Notes: generated from the letters alone by a model not told the origin. Positions 19,191 to 28,664 are shown, counted from the stretch's first letter. The stretch is 64,000 bases of DNA from Altererythrobacter sp. TH136 (GCF_007065885.1 NZ_CP041409.1:1411501-1475500); one strand, 5' to 3'. A program made the numbers and translations.

Positions 19191-20483
19191 ATGAAACAGG
19201 TCAAAGCCGCTCCTTCGCATGGCGAGGGGTCGATGACAGCCGCTTTCATCCTTGGCATCAACATGTTCATCGGCGCCATCTTCGCCGTGGCGTTCGGCGT
19301 TGTCTCGGCGACGAACCGCACCGCCCGCGGCGCAGGCTGGTTAGCGGCTGGCTACGCATTGGGCATGGTGTACGTGGCGCTGGAGTTTGAGCTGCGCTGG
19401 CAAGCGGATCCGGTACCGGTCTCGATCGGAATATACCTGGCATTTCTAGCGGCCACAACGTGCTGCCTGATCGGCGTTGCGCAGCACTACCGGCTGTCGC
19501 CTCCGCGGGCGGCAATCACCGCCATCTGGATTGCCAGCCTGGTTACCACTCCGGTAATTTTCACCCTGCCCTACGGCTCCGGCTTGAGAACCCTGCTTTA
19601 CCAACTCCCCTACGCTGTCATGCAGTTTTTTGTGGGCTGGGTAATCTTCCGCTCAAGGCAGCGCCAGCCGCTCGATTTACTGCTGATGGCACTGAGTAGC
19701 CTTGCGGCTTTGCTTTATCTGCTCAAGCCAGCTGTTGCCTGGTTCGTTGGCACCGCACGCACGCCGCAGGATTACATGGCAAGTACCTATGCCGCCATCT
19801 CGCAAAGTTCCGCCTCTGTCACGCTCATCGCATTGGCGCTCGTCCTGCTGCTTGTGATGATGAGAGATGCCACGGCCGAGATGGCGGCCCAGTCCCAAAC
19901 CGACCCGCTGTCAGGCGTGCTGAACCGGCGAGGACTTGAGGTGCATGGCGCCCAAATGCTTGCCGAGGCGCAACGGCAGGGTAAGCAACTGACGCTGATA
20001 ACCGCAGATCTCGATCACTTCAAAGCGGTGAACGACACCTTTGGCCACACAGCGGGGGACGAGGTAATCGTCCAATTCGCGGCACGGCTGAGTGAAGCGG
20101 CAGGGGAAGACGGCATCGTTGCTCGACTTGGTGGCGAAGAATTTGCCGTGCTGCTTGCCAAAACTGACTTGAGTGCTGGCCGCAGATTCGCCGAGGCTTT
20201 GCGCCAGTCCCTATCGACCCAGCCTCTCCTTGGGTTGGGCATTGGCCAAACGGTTACCGCGTCGTTCGGAGTCGCGCAGATGGCATCGGACGACACGCTG
20301 TACGAGCTCTCTCACCGCTCTGACACCGCACTCTGCAAAGCAAAGGCAGGTGGCCGAGACCGAGTGCATCTTGCGCTGAAAGAAGCGCCTTGTTCGTCGC
20401 CTGCTACGAAATTCATTGCGCGGCAGGCGCAACCCGGATCGGTCGAATACACGCGGAGTCACCACAATTTTAGTGCGGTGTAA
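19191..20483 (+). CDS. Membrane-bound diguanylate cyclase (GGDEF)
   Basis: 430 residues from the ATG at 19191; an ATG at 19233 with GCGAGGGG upstream is an equally likely start (416 residues). The N-terminal half has about six to seven hydrophobic helices, a membrane sensor of unknown ligand. The C-terminal half is a GGDEF domain: TDPLSGVLNRRGLE, DLDHFKAVNDTFGHTAGDEVI and the active loop RLGGEEFAVLL. It should make cyclic di-GMP. The RxxD inhibitory site is not obvious. It stands alone and may be a cargo gene. Confidence 0.9.
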   Translation: MKQVKAAPSHGEGSMTAAFILGINMFIGAIFAVAFGVVSATNRTARGAGWLAAGYALGMVYVALEFELRWQADPVPVSIGIYLAFLAATTCCLIGVAQHYRLSPPRAAITAIWIASLVTTPVIFTLPYGSGLRTLLYQLPYAVMQFFVGWVIFRSRQRQPLDLLLMALSSLAALLYLLKPAVAWFVGTARTPQDYMASTYAAISQSSASVTLIALALVLLLVMMRDATAEMAAQSQTDPLSGVLNRRGLEVHGAQMLAEAQRQGKQLTLITADLDHFKAVNDTFGHTAGDEVIVQFAARLSEAAGEDGIVARLGGEEFAVLLAKTDLSAGRRFAEALRQSLSTQPLLGLGIGQTVTASFGVAQMASDDTLYELSHRSDTALCKAKAGGRDRVHLALKEAPCSSPATKFIARQAQPGSVEYTRSHHNFSAV

Positions 20484-20712
20484 GCTCCGCCTTCTCCACT
20501 AAGTCTCCAGATCACCTTGCGCGACCGGATCTCGGCGCGGTCCGACTGTTCGCACGGCTGGTGCCGAACCCCGTCGAACACGAGGTAGAGGCGATCGGCA
20601 TGAGCCTGCCGTCGCCTGTCAGAGGTGTTAGTTTCGCTTCCCCACGACCATAGGATAACCACCATTTGGCAGCCTCCGGCGACTTGATCGTGAGGCGCGG
20701 ACTGGGGTGAGT

Positions 20713-22272
20713 ATGCAGCGACCTACACTGCCTGAGACTTTCGGTGCAGCATTAGCCGAGCACGCCCGATTGCGACCAAATGACGAGGCGCTCGTCTTCG
20801 GTACCCGGGTCACCAATTACGCGACGTTCGAAGAGCATGCGAAGCAGATTGCCAATGGCTTGGCGGAATTGGGGCTGAAGCCGGGAGATCGGGTGGCCTA
20901 CGTCGGCAAGAACAGCGACTATGCTATCGAACTGGCATTCGGAGTAGCAAAGGCTGGCATGGTCTTCGTGCCAGTGATCTGGCGCTTGGCAACACCGGAA
21001 GTGGCATGGATCCTCGCCGATGCAGCGCCCGGCGCCGTGTTCCTCGAACCCGAGTTCGAAACCTGCGCTCCTCCGGGGGTGACCAGCATCATCATCGACG
21101 AGGCGAGCGGCGACGGTGAGAGCTTTGTTGCCTGGCGCGATCGGCAGAGCAGCACGCCCCCTGAGGTCACTGTGGACGAGCACGACGTGGTCCTCCAGCT
21201 CTATACCTCCGGCACGACGGGAAAGCCGAAAGGCGTGCTGCTGACTCACGCCAATGGCATACGTCAACGCGCCAATCAGATCGCCTCGGGCGTCACTTAT
21301 CTCCTGGCAGAACCCGGCGACACGACCATCATTGCCATGCCCTATGGCCATATTGGCGGTGTCGGCGGCGTATTCCTTGCCGTGAACGCCGGCCAGACCT
21401 TGATCATCCAGCGGGAATTCGAGCCTGGCGCAGTCATCGAGGCTATCCGCCAATACCAGATCAAGAGGATGTTCCTGGTGCCCGCAGCGCTGGGAATGAT
21501 GCTGCAACATCCCGCTGCCGAGAACGCCGACTTCTCGTCGCTGGTGACCTTCACTTATGGCGCCAGCCCGATTCCGCTCGACCTGCTGAAGCAGGGGGTA
21601 GAGCGAATGGGGTGTGAATTCGTCCAGGTGTACGGAATGACCGAAACCTGGGGTTCCGTCGTCGCTCTGCCGCCGGAAGATCATCGCCCTGACCGGGTCC
21701 ACAAGATGTCTGCCGCCGGGAAGGCTCTGCCAGGCGTAGAACTGCGCATCCTCAGCCCTGAACTTGAAGATCTCCCCGCGAATACCGTTGGCGAGGTGGC
21801 GATCCGCTCTCCCAACGTGATGGCAGGATACTGGAAGCGCCCGTTAGAATCGGGCCTGGCGCTGATCGGTGATGGCTGGCTGCGTACCGGGGACGCCGGG
21901 CTCCTCGACGATGAAGGCTACCTGTTCATCCAGGATCGGATGAAGGACATGATCATCACGGGCGCCGAGAACGTCTACCCGGCAGAGGTGGAAAGCGCGC
22001 TGTACGGCCACCCGCATGTCCTCGACGTTGCAGTCATTGGCATACCGGATCCCAGGTGGGGCGAAGCAATAAAGGCAATCGTCGTGCCGGTGCCAGGTGT
22101 GGAGCCGGATGTCGCTTCGATCGTCGCCCATGCGCGGGAGCGCATCGCCGGCTTCAAGTGCCCCAAGTCGATCGACTTTGTCGATACCTTGCCGCGCAAT
22201 CCCTCTGGCAAGATCCTGCGACGCGCCCTGCGTGAGCCGTACTGGGCAGGCTATGCCCGCAACGTGAACTGA
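20713..22272 (+). CDS. Acyl-CoA synthetase (AMP-binding, class I adenylate-forming)
   Basis: 519 residues from the ATG at 20713 (a GTG two codons earlier is possible). Adenylate-forming motifs are present: LYTSGTTGKPKGV (P-loop), YGMTETWGS, the hinge DRMKDMIITGAENVYPAEVE and the catalytic Lys region PRNPSGKILRR. It activates a carboxylic acid as AMP ester and transfers it to CoA. The following acyl-CoA dehydrogenase genes suggest beta-oxidation of a side chain or a hydrophobic acid; the exact acid cannot be read from the sequence. Ten bases separate it from the next gene. Confidence 0.92.
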   Translation: MQRPTLPETFGAALAEHARLRPNDEALVFGTRVTNYATFEEHAKQIANGLAELGLKPGDRVAYVGKNSDYAIELAFGVAKAGMVFVPVIWRLATPEVAWILADAAPGAVFLEPEFETCAPPGVTSIIIDEASGDGESFVAWRDRQSSTPPEVTVDEHDVVLQLYTSGTTGKPKGVLLTHANGIRQRANQIASGVTYLLAEPGDTTIIAMPYGHIGGVGGVFLAVNAGQTLIIQREFEPGAVIEAIRQYQIKRMFLVPAALGMMLQHPAAENADFSSLVTFTYGASPIPLDLLKQGVERMGCEFVQVYGMTETWGSVVALPPEDHRPDRVHKMSAAGKALPGVELRILSPELEDLPANTVGEVAIRSPNVMAGYWKRPLESGLALIGDGWLRTGDAGLLDDEGYLFIQDRMKDMIITGAENVYPAEVESALYGHPHVLDVAVIGIPDPRWGEAIKAIVVPVPGVEPDVASIVAHARERIAGFKCPKSIDFVDTLPRNPSGKILRRALREPYWAGYARNVN

Positions 22273-22281
22273 CAATAGCCG

Positions 22282-23055
22282 ATGACCTTTGCGATCACTG
22301 ACGACCAGCGCGCAATGGACGCCGGCCTCACCCCTTTCCTGGCACGGCTGGCGACGGACGGCTCCCCCGGCTGGCAGACAGCAATCGAGGCGTTCGGCCT
22401 CGAAGGGTTGGGCCGCAGCGTAGAGACCGGCGGTCTCGGCACGGGAACGCGCGAAGCCGCGATCGTCGCCCGAGCCCTTGGCCAGGCGGGCATATGTCTG
22501 CCGTGGGCCGAACACTGGGTTGCCGCGCGGCTTGGCGCCTGTGTCGCCGATGCCGGACCGCTGGCGACTTCCGCTGCGCACGTGACGAACCAGGCCAGGC
22601 AGCAACAACGGAGTGGTTGGGCGGAAGATGCGCTGGCGATCGTCCATTGCGCCGAAATGTCGGGTCTCTGCGAAACGTTGCTGGCTGACACGGTCGCTTT
22701 TTCCAAAGAGCGACGGCAGTTCGGCGTAACTATTGCCTCCTTTCAGGTGCTGCGGCACCGCATGGTGGACATGCGGCTCGCGCTGGAACAGGCGATCGCC
22801 ATGGCCGGCTACGCCATCGATCTAATCGATCACGACGACGATGAGGCGCGTCGAAAAGCCGTCAGCGCAGCCCGGGTCCTTTGTGAAGACGCCATCCGGA
22901 TCGTGGGTGGCGGTGCCGTGCAGATTCACGGCGCGATGGGGCTGACCGAGGAGTTGCGGATCGGCCGCTTGTTTCGCCGCGCTTCATCATTGGCGCAAGG
23001 CGACGGCACGGGGCGGGCGCACTTGCGCCGCTATGCCGGCCTCATGGTCAGCTAA
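22282..23055 (+). CDS. Acyl-CoA dehydrogenase-like protein lacking the middle beta domain
   Basis: 257 residues instead of about 380. The N-terminal helical domain (MTFAITDDQRAMDAG ... GTREAAIVARALGQAG) runs straight into the C-terminal helical domain (CETLLADTVAFSKERRQFG ... GGAVQIHGAMGLTEELRIGR). The roughly 120-residue middle FAD-contacting beta domain is missing, with the junction near residues 105-120. Frame and ends are intact, so it could be a non-catalytic partner of the 23052-24188 dehydrogenase, as in heterotetrameric enzymes, or a deletion relic. It follows the synthetase on the same strand and its end overlaps the convergent gene by four bases. Confidence 0.75.
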   Translation: MTFAITDDQRAMDAGLTPFLARLATDGSPGWQTAIEAFGLEGLGRSVETGGLGTGTREAAIVARALGQAGICLPWAEHWVAARLGACVADAGPLATSAAHVTNQARQQQRSGWAEDALAIVHCAEMSGLCETLLADTVAFSKERRQFGVTIASFQVLRHRMVDMRLALEQAIAMAGYAIDLIDHDDDEARRKAVSAARVLCEDAIRIVGGGAVQIHGAMGLTEELRIGRLFRRASSLAQGDGTGRAHLRRYAGLMVS

Positions 23056-24188
23056 AGCGCAGCGTCAACCACTGCGCGCGCCAGAATGTCGCGCTGAATT
23101 TCGTTCGACCCGCCGTAGATCGTCGCAGCACGGTTGTTGAGAAACCGCGGCATGGCCGACGGCAGTACTTCATCGACCTCCCTCTCCGCAGCAATCTCGA
23201 GCGCCAGCAGATCGAGCCGCTGCGAGGCTTCAGTGCCGAGGATTTTCAGCATGGAGGGACGTATCGCGCCAGCGCCGCCTGAATCCGCGTAGAGGCCGGC
23301 AAGTTCTATCGCGCGCAAGCCATCGGCGGCGATCGCCTCACGCGCCAGCCGCTCGCGGTTTCCAGGTAGATCGATCCAGCCGGTTTGCTCCGCCGCCTCC
23401 TGGATCAGCGCAAGATGCGCCCTCAGCCCTGGAGAGTAACGACCCGAACGCTCGAACGTCAGCAGGTGCTTGGCGACAGTCCATCCATCGTTCTCCGCGC
23501 CCAGCCGATCGCCTACGGGAACGCGAACGTCGTCGAAGAAGACCTGGTTGAACTCGTGTTCGCCTGCCAGCGTGGTTATGGGGGCCACTGATATGCCCGG
23601 AGTGGTCATGTCGACGAGCAGAAACGTTATGCCGCTTTGCGGGCGACCTTCGGAGTTCGTGCGAACCAGGCAAAACATCCGGTTGGCGAAATGGGCATGC
23701 GTGGTCCAGATCTTCGAGCCGTTCAGCACGTAGTGATCGCCGTCGCGGTCGGCCCTTAGCCGCAGCGAAGCGAGGTCTGATCCAGACGCGGGCTCCGAAT
23801 AACCCTGACACCAATAATCCTCGCCCGAGATAATGCGCGGCAACAGCGTCTCTCGCTGCTCTTCGCTGCCGTAGTGCATGATCACCGGCGCCACCATTTT
23901 CAGCCCCATCGGCGCCAGTGTCGGTGCCTGAGCGCGCGCGCATTCATCCGCGAAGATAAACCGCTGCACATCGCTCCAGCCCGGACCTCCAAATTGTTCA
24001 GGCCAGTCCGGCGCCGCCCAGCCGCGCGCTGCGAGCTTTGCCTGCCATGGCAGTGAGATTTCTGGATGCGTGAAGACGCTTGTCGCGAGACGAGTGGCCC
24101 TGCGGGCTTCCGGCAACAGCTCGGTCTGCAGGAATTGGCGTACTTCGTCCCGGAAGGCCCGGTCGTCGGCGCTCAGTAGATGATCCAT
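23052..24188 (-). CDS. Acyl-CoA dehydrogenase
   Basis: 378 residues from the ATG at 24188; an upstream in-frame start at 24224 would add twelve unlikely residues. All three domains are present: N-terminal helices (AFRDEVRQFLQTELLPEARR; RGWAAPDWPEQFGGPGW), the beta domain with CQGYSEPASGSDLASLRLRA and KIWTTHAHFANRMF, and the C-terminal helices ending in the family signature TIYGGSNEIQRDILAR. It oxidises an acyl-CoA at C2-C3 using FAD. The large-substrate style N terminus resembles enzymes for branched or ring-linked side chains, but the substrate is inference. A palindrome lies just upstream. Confidence 0.92.
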   Translation of the reverse strand: MDHLLSADDRAFRDEVRQFLQTELLPEARRATRLATSVFTHPEISLPWQAKLAARGWAAPDWPEQFGGPGWSDVQRFIFADECARAQAPTLAPMGLKMVAPVIMHYGSEEQRETLLPRIISGEDYWCQGYSEPASGSDLASLRLRADRDGDHYVLNGSKIWTTHAHFANRMFCLVRTNSEGRPQSGITFLLVDMTTPGISVAPITTLAGEHEFNQVFFDDVRVPVGDRLGAENDGWTVAKHLLTFERSGRYSPGLRAHLALIQEAAEQTGWIDLPGNRERLAREAIAADGLRAIELAGLYADSGGAGAIRPSMLKILGTEASQRLDLLALEIAAEREVDEVLPSAMPRFLNNRAATIYGGSNEIQRDILARAVVDAAL

Positions 24189-24224
24189 AATCAGAAGTGT
24201 CGCCCGAACACGTCCGTGCGCCAA

Positions 24225-24240
24225 CTGACCGAATGGTCAG
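24225..24240. promoter_or_regulatory. Palindromic operator candidate upstream of acyl-CoA dehydrogenase
   Basis: CTGACC-gaat-GGTCAG, perfect six-base arms with a four-base centre, about 37 bases before the dehydrogenase start and overlapping the end of the luxR gene. The size fits TetR-type regulators; no TetR gene is in the window. Confidence 0.45.
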
Positions 24241-24983
24241 GTTCGCGCCCCCAGGAAGCCGTGGCCGGTCGCAAGTTGAATGGTCCGGGAGCGAGATGCT
24301 GCACCCAGTTTCGCACCTGCGTTTCGCAGATGAAAACGCACGGTAGACACCGACAGCGACAGGATCATCCCGATCTCGGTATTGGTCTTGCCGGCTGCCG
24401 CCCAACGTACGCATTGGACCTCGCGCCCGGTCAGTTGGCCGACGGCGCTGTGAGCCCGAAGTGGAGCCGAAGCTTCCGCATGGGCTGCGATGAACCGAAA
24501 GGCGAGGGCGAACAATCGCTCCGATTCCCGGCTGAAGATGGTGGGCAGGTCCACCTCCTCGCGCGTCACCCATACGACCGCGCCGATGCGACCGCCGGGC
24601 AAGTGAGTTGGCGCGATGATCGCTGCGGTAAACCCGAACTGCGCGGTGACCTTGGAGCAGTCGATCTGGTCGAGCAAAACGGTCGGGCGCCAGCTGCCGA
24701 TCTGCCCACGATGGTACCACATCGGCTCGGCGCAGATCCTCGCCGCGTGCAGGAACGAAGACTTGAGTGCCAACCTGCGGTCCTGCCAGTACGCTTCGGA
24801 GTGACCGGGCCAGTCGAATACGGTAGCCGCATAGGGCTCGCAGTTCCTGTCCGACATCGGCTGGGGGTCGCCCAGGTCGCTTTGCGCCGCCACGAAGGGG
24901 AAGCCGAGTGCCCGCCCGGCATCCCGAACCGCGCGAGCCAGGGCGTCGATGTTGTCCCAGCTCGAGAGTTCTTGTCCGGCCAT
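24237..24983 (-). CDS. LuxR-family regulator (LuxR solo)
   Basis: 248 residues from the ATG at 24983; the longer open frame upstream has no better start and would cross the lux-box-like site. About residues 25-160 resemble the LuxR autoinducer-binding fold (FDWPGHSEAYWQDRRLALKSS ... AEPMWYHRG), but the Asp-Pro pair that binds the acyl-homoserine lactone amide in LuxR/TraR appears as Lys-Ser, so the ligand may not be an acyl-homoserine lactone. The C-terminal HTH is canonical (LTGREVQCVRWAAAGKTNTE ... STVRFHLRNAGAKLGA). No luxI is nearby. It is divergent from the TonB receptor gene. Confidence 0.85.
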   Translation of the reverse strand: MAGQELSSWDNIDALARAVRDAGRALGFPFVAAQSDLGDPQPMSDRNCEPYAATVFDWPGHSEAYWQDRRLALKSSFLHAARICAEPMWYHRGQIGSWRPTVLLDQIDCSKVTAQFGFTAAIIAPTHLPGGRIGAVVWVTREEVDLPTIFSRESERLFALAFRFIAAHAEASAPLRAHSAVGQLTGREVQCVRWAAAGKTNTEIGMILSLSVSTVRFHLRNAGAKLGAASRSRTIQLATGHGFLGART

Positions 24984-25039
24984 GATGCTGATCGTGCCAC
25001 GCTGCGCACCTTTCCTCAACGCCGCGTCCTCAGCCCGCC

Positions 25040-25059
25040 GCCTGTCACTGTTGACAGGT
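25040..25059. promoter_or_regulatory. Lux-box-like 20-bp palindrome
   Basis: GCCTGTC-N6-GACAGGT, with perfect CCTGTC/GACAGG arms and the 20-bp length of the lux box consensus (ACCTGT...ACAGGT). It lies between the LuxR-type gene (57 bases) and the TonB receptor gene (118 bases). Confidence 0.72.
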
Positions 25060-25176
25060 GGTTTATCTGGCGCGCGGCGAGCTAGACTGCTCGTGCAACG
25101 CCCACCTCGCGGGCGAGCATGCTGAAGCGGCATCAAAGCCGCGCAGCGGGCAGAGGTGCCAAGGAGGATTGTCCTG

Positions 25177-27621
25177 ATGAAGTTTCTGCACACTGTGTCG
25201 ATCGCTGCATTGGCATCTGCGATCGGAATGCCTGCGGCCGCTCAGGATGCTGCCAGCGCGGACAGGCCTGGTCAGAACGAAACGCCCGCTACTCCCGGCA
25301 ACCCGGGCGTAAGCCTGGGAGAGCCACCCGCTGGCGTCGATGATGGCGTCGGGGGGATCATCGTCACCGCCCAAAAGCGCGAACAGAGCTTGCAGGATGT
25401 GCCGGTCGTTGTGTCGGTATTGAATGCGCAGCAGCTCGAGGCTTCGGGGGTGCGCGACATCAAGGATCTTCAGACCATCACGCCTGGTCTGAACGTCACT
25501 TCATCGACCAGCCCGGCGCAAACCTCGATCCGCATCCGCGGCGTGGGGACATTGGGCGATAATCCAGGGCTGGAATCGTCCGTCGGCACAATCGTCGACG
25601 GCGTCTACCGTGCCCGTAGCGGCGTCGCTTTCGGAGACTTGGGCGAGCTTGAACGCATTGAGGTCTTGAAGGGCCCGCAATCGACGTTGTTCGGCAAGAA
25701 CATGTCGGCCGGCGTCATCAACGTCGTCACTGCTGCGCCCAGCTTCAGTCCCTCGGCGGAAATCGTCGGTAGCTATGGCAACTACAACGCTTGGAGCGTC
25801 TCCGCGGCCGCAACCGGCCCGATCATTGGCGATGTCGTTGCAGGCCGCATTTTTGCCCTGAAACGCAAGCGCGACGGCTACTGGGATCTGAGCACTGGTT
25901 CTGGGCCGCGCACGAGCACCATGTCCGACAACGAAGACAATTGGACCGTCCGAGGCCAACTGCTGTTTCAACCGTCAGATACGATCTACTTCAAGCTCAT
26001 CGGGGACTGGTCGGAGCGCGATGAGGACTGCTGCGTCAATGCGCCTTCGATCGCAGGCCCAACCGCTGCCATCGTCGACGCTCTGGCAAGCGACGCCGGC
26101 ACTCTGCGCGGCGACCCATTCGACCGCTTTACCTATGCCAACCGACCGACCGACTTCCGTATCCGCGACCGCGGTGTTTCGGGACAGCTGGACTGGGAAT
26201 TGTCGGAGGCAATCGATCTCACATCGATCACCGCTTACCGCTATTACAAGTCGAACAACGCCATCGACATCGACTATTCGTCGGCTGATATTTGGTATCG
26301 CGAAGGGGAAGGTAACTCGAACCAGTTCAAAGTCTTCAGTCAGGAAGTCCGTCTGGCATACGGTAGCGACCGTTTGAATTCGATCCTTGGCGCATTCTTC
26401 GCCGACGAGCGGCTGAAGAGCCGGCAGAACACCTTCTTCGGCACCGCATACGAGCGGTACTTCGGCCTGCTTCTATCGGGCGGAGCGAATCCTAATACTG
26501 TCTCCGCTCTAACGGGTCTTCCAGTCGGCACGAATTTCGTCGCCGGAACCGGTCAGAATGATTTCCACGACTACAAAGCCCGCTCATTCGCGGTGTTCTC
26601 CGACAACACCATTACTATCGCAGAGGGTTTGGACCTGTCGCTGGGGCTGCGCTACACCGATGAAGTCAAAGAGGTGACGTCGGTCTACAGCAACACCGCA
26701 CCGGCTAACGCTTGCGCTGCGGCGCTGGCGCGGCCCATCCCGGCTGCCGCCCGGGCGGCAATCTGCGCCCCGAATGCCGATAGTGCATTCAACAACGTGA
26801 CAACCAACCAGCGTCGGCCGGAGAGCCGCTTTTCCGGCTCGGCCAAGATCCAGTACCGCTTCTCGCCTGAAGTGATGGCTTACGCATCGTACGCCAACGG
26901 CTTCAAATCGGGCGGCTTCAATCTTGATCGCGCGCGCTTCAGCCCCGGGGTGATCAATCCCGATACGTCGTTCGCAGCCGAGAAGGTGGAGAGCTACGAA
27001 CTCGGCACAAAGACGACGCTGTTCAACCGCCGAGTCCTCGCGAATGCTGCCGCGTTCCATCAGACCTACACCGATTTTCAGCTCAACACCTACACGGGCG
27101 TGAGCTTCGTGGTCACCTCCATCCCCAAGGTGGTTTCGAAGGGTGTCGACCTTGATCTGCTATGGAACACCGGCGTGCAGGGGCTCTCCCTGAACGCAGG
27201 CGTCACATACGCCGATACCCGATTCGGTGACTTCCCGCCGCCCTTGCCCAATCTCACGCGATTGTCCGGCAGTCGGCTGCCATACGCGGCGAAGTGGAAC
27301 GTGACCGGCGGCTTCACCTCGAAGCAGCCAGTCAGCGACAACTTCCAACTGACCACTTCCGCTTCGATCAAGTGGACCTCCCGATACAACACCGGCTCGA
27401 ACCTTGATCCTCTCAAAATCCAGGAGCCATTCGCCATCGTTAATGCACGGATCGGCATCGAGCCGGTGAGCGAAGCGTGGTCACTCGAGCTTTTCGCGCA
27501 GAATCTCACCGACTCCGAATACTACCAGGTGATCGTCGATCAGCCTCTGCAGTCCGGCACATACGGCGCTTTCCTGGGTGCGCCGCGGCGATATGGCGTC
27601 ACCGGACGGGTTCGCTTCTAG
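25177..27621 (+). CDS. TonB-dependent outer-membrane receptor (catabolic cassette)
   Basis: 814 residues from the ATG at 25177 (AAGGAGG ten bases upstream). A signal peptide ends PAAAQD. The TonB-box/plug region reads GGIIVTAQKREQSLQDVPVVVSV, then the plug (SIRIRGVGT, GTIVDGVYRARSG, ERIEVLKGPQSTLFGKNMSAGVINV) and a 22-strand-type barrel ending GVTGRVRF. It probably imports a large hydrophobic or aromatic compound used by the adjacent acyl-CoA enzymes. The LuxR-type gene is divergent, suggesting ligand-controlled expression. Confidence 0.93.
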   Translation: MKFLHTVSIAALASAIGMPAAAQDAASADRPGQNETPATPGNPGVSLGEPPAGVDDGVGGIIVTAQKREQSLQDVPVVVSVLNAQQLEASGVRDIKDLQTITPGLNVTSSTSPAQTSIRIRGVGTLGDNPGLESSVGTIVDGVYRARSGVAFGDLGELERIEVLKGPQSTLFGKNMSAGVINVVTAAPSFSPSAEIVGSYGNYNAWSVSAAATGPIIGDVVAGRIFALKRKRDGYWDLSTGSGPRTSTMSDNEDNWTVRGQLLFQPSDTIYFKLIGDWSERDEDCCVNAPSIAGPTAAIVDALASDAGTLRGDPFDRFTYANRPTDFRIRDRGVSGQLDWELSEAIDLTSITAYRYYKSNNAIDIDYSSADIWYREGEGNSNQFKVFSQEVRLAYGSDRLNSILGAFFADERLKSRQNTFFGTAYERYFGLLLSGGANPNTVSALTGLPVGTNFVAGTGQNDFHDYKARSFAVFSDNTITIAEGLDLSLGLRYTDEVKEVTSVYSNTAPANACAAALARPIPAAARAAICAPNADSAFNNVTTNQRRPESRFSGSAKIQYRFSPEVMAYASYANGFKSGGFNLDRARFSPGVINPDTSFAAEKVESYELGTKTTLFNRRVLANAAAFHQTYTDFQLNTYTGVSFVVTSIPKVVSKGVDLDLLWNTGVQGLSLNAGVTYADTRFGDFPPPLPNLTRLSGSRLPYAAKWNVTGGFTSKQPVSDNFQLTTSASIKWTSRYNTGSNLDPLKIQEPFAIVNARIGIEPVSEAWSLELFAQNLTDSEYYQVIVDQPLQSGTYGAFLGAPRRYGVTGRVRF

Positions 27622-27668
27622 GCCTGCGGGGGGGTACGCAAGTCCTCCTGCGCCTCCTCCACTAGCTA

Positions 27669-27709
27669 GTTCACCGAGCGGCCACTTTGAGGAAAGCCAC
27701 TCGGTGAAC
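27669..27709. terminator. Hairpin downstream of the TonB receptor gene
   Basis: Inverted repeat of ten bases (27669-27678 GTTCACCGAG with 27700-27709), extendable with one mismatch, 21-base loop. Position fits a terminator, although no T run follows. Confidence 0.5.
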
Positions 27710-27852
27710 GGAACAGCCGGTCTTGGGTGCAAAGCAGCCGACCGCTTGGGTCTGTCTCACCGTCTGCAATGTGTCGAAAGCTGATTTTCCGTTCTAGCGC
27801 TCAAGCGCGACGCAGGCAGTCAGTCTGCAACCGGGCCAGGAGCGGAAGCACA

Positions 27853-28548
27853 TTAGCGCACAAGTGCGCGACGGTACCCGGCGGCTAGAGCTTGCGCCTC
27901 ACTGCAGAAGATCTCCTCGGCACGCGTCGCTTCATAGTAGGGCATTCCCGGGACATGGTAGATCCACTGACCTTTGCGGTTGTGATTGCCTTTGATTGCA
28001 CAGCGGCCCATCACGGCTGGCGCTTGAGCAACACGCGCCGAGGGAGATCGCGCGCGCGCCACGGGCGCCACTTGGGCCGCGGAAGCTGCAGCTTGCCGAT
28101 AATCTTGAGGCAGGACGAAGCTGGAGTTCCAGATGCCGGCACGATCGGCCTTGGCGCGCACCTCGTCTGCAGCGTAGTCGCTGCTGTAACTGCGGAAAGC
28201 CACCGCCTAACCCGCGGCTACCATGGTGCGGTTGAGCTCCGTTCCCCGTGCTGAGCAAACGGCAACGCTGCGGCCGTAGTTATCGAGCCCCCGCACCAAA
28301 CAAGCGACCTGCTGCCCTTCAACAAGGGAGCGCAGCTGCCGCGCAGATGCTTCGCCACACCCCCAACTCGCTCCTTCCCGAGTGCACTGCTGGTTTGTTT
28401 CCGGGGCATCAATCCCGAACAGGCGGACCTTGGTGTCGCCGATCCTCAAAGTATCGCCGTCGACCACTTGAGCTGTGCCGATTACCGGGGCCGGGCCGGT
28501 GGCTGCAAGAAGGGTCGCGAGCAGAAGGAAGAGAGGTGCGCGGGTCAT
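27853..28548 (-). pseudogene. Thermonuclease-family (SNase-like) protein interrupted by an amber codon
   Basis: A single minus-strand frame of 232 codons is broken by one TAG (28207-28209). The first part (113 residues) has a signal peptide and the SNase core VVDGDTLRIGDTKVRLFGIDAPE ... RGLDNYGRSVAVC. The second part starts AVAFRSYSSDYAADEVRAKADRAGIW, the normal SNase continuation, and ends with the extra domain GRCAIKGNHNRKGQWIYHVPG ... RAEEIFCSEAQALAAGYRRA seen in many alphaproteobacterial members. The context MVAAG-stop-AVAFR suggests TGG to TAG. Arg and Glu catalytic residues lie before the stop. The gene is probably inactive unless the stop is read through. Confidence 0.83.
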
Positions 28549-28664
28549 CTGGTTGAGGCTAAACCTGAAACATTGAAGCCAGCTTTACGCAGCTAGCGGC
28601 GATCACGTGGATTGCGCTTCTACTGATGCTTAGCCAATGCTCCGTCTTATGTACGGAGTAGATC

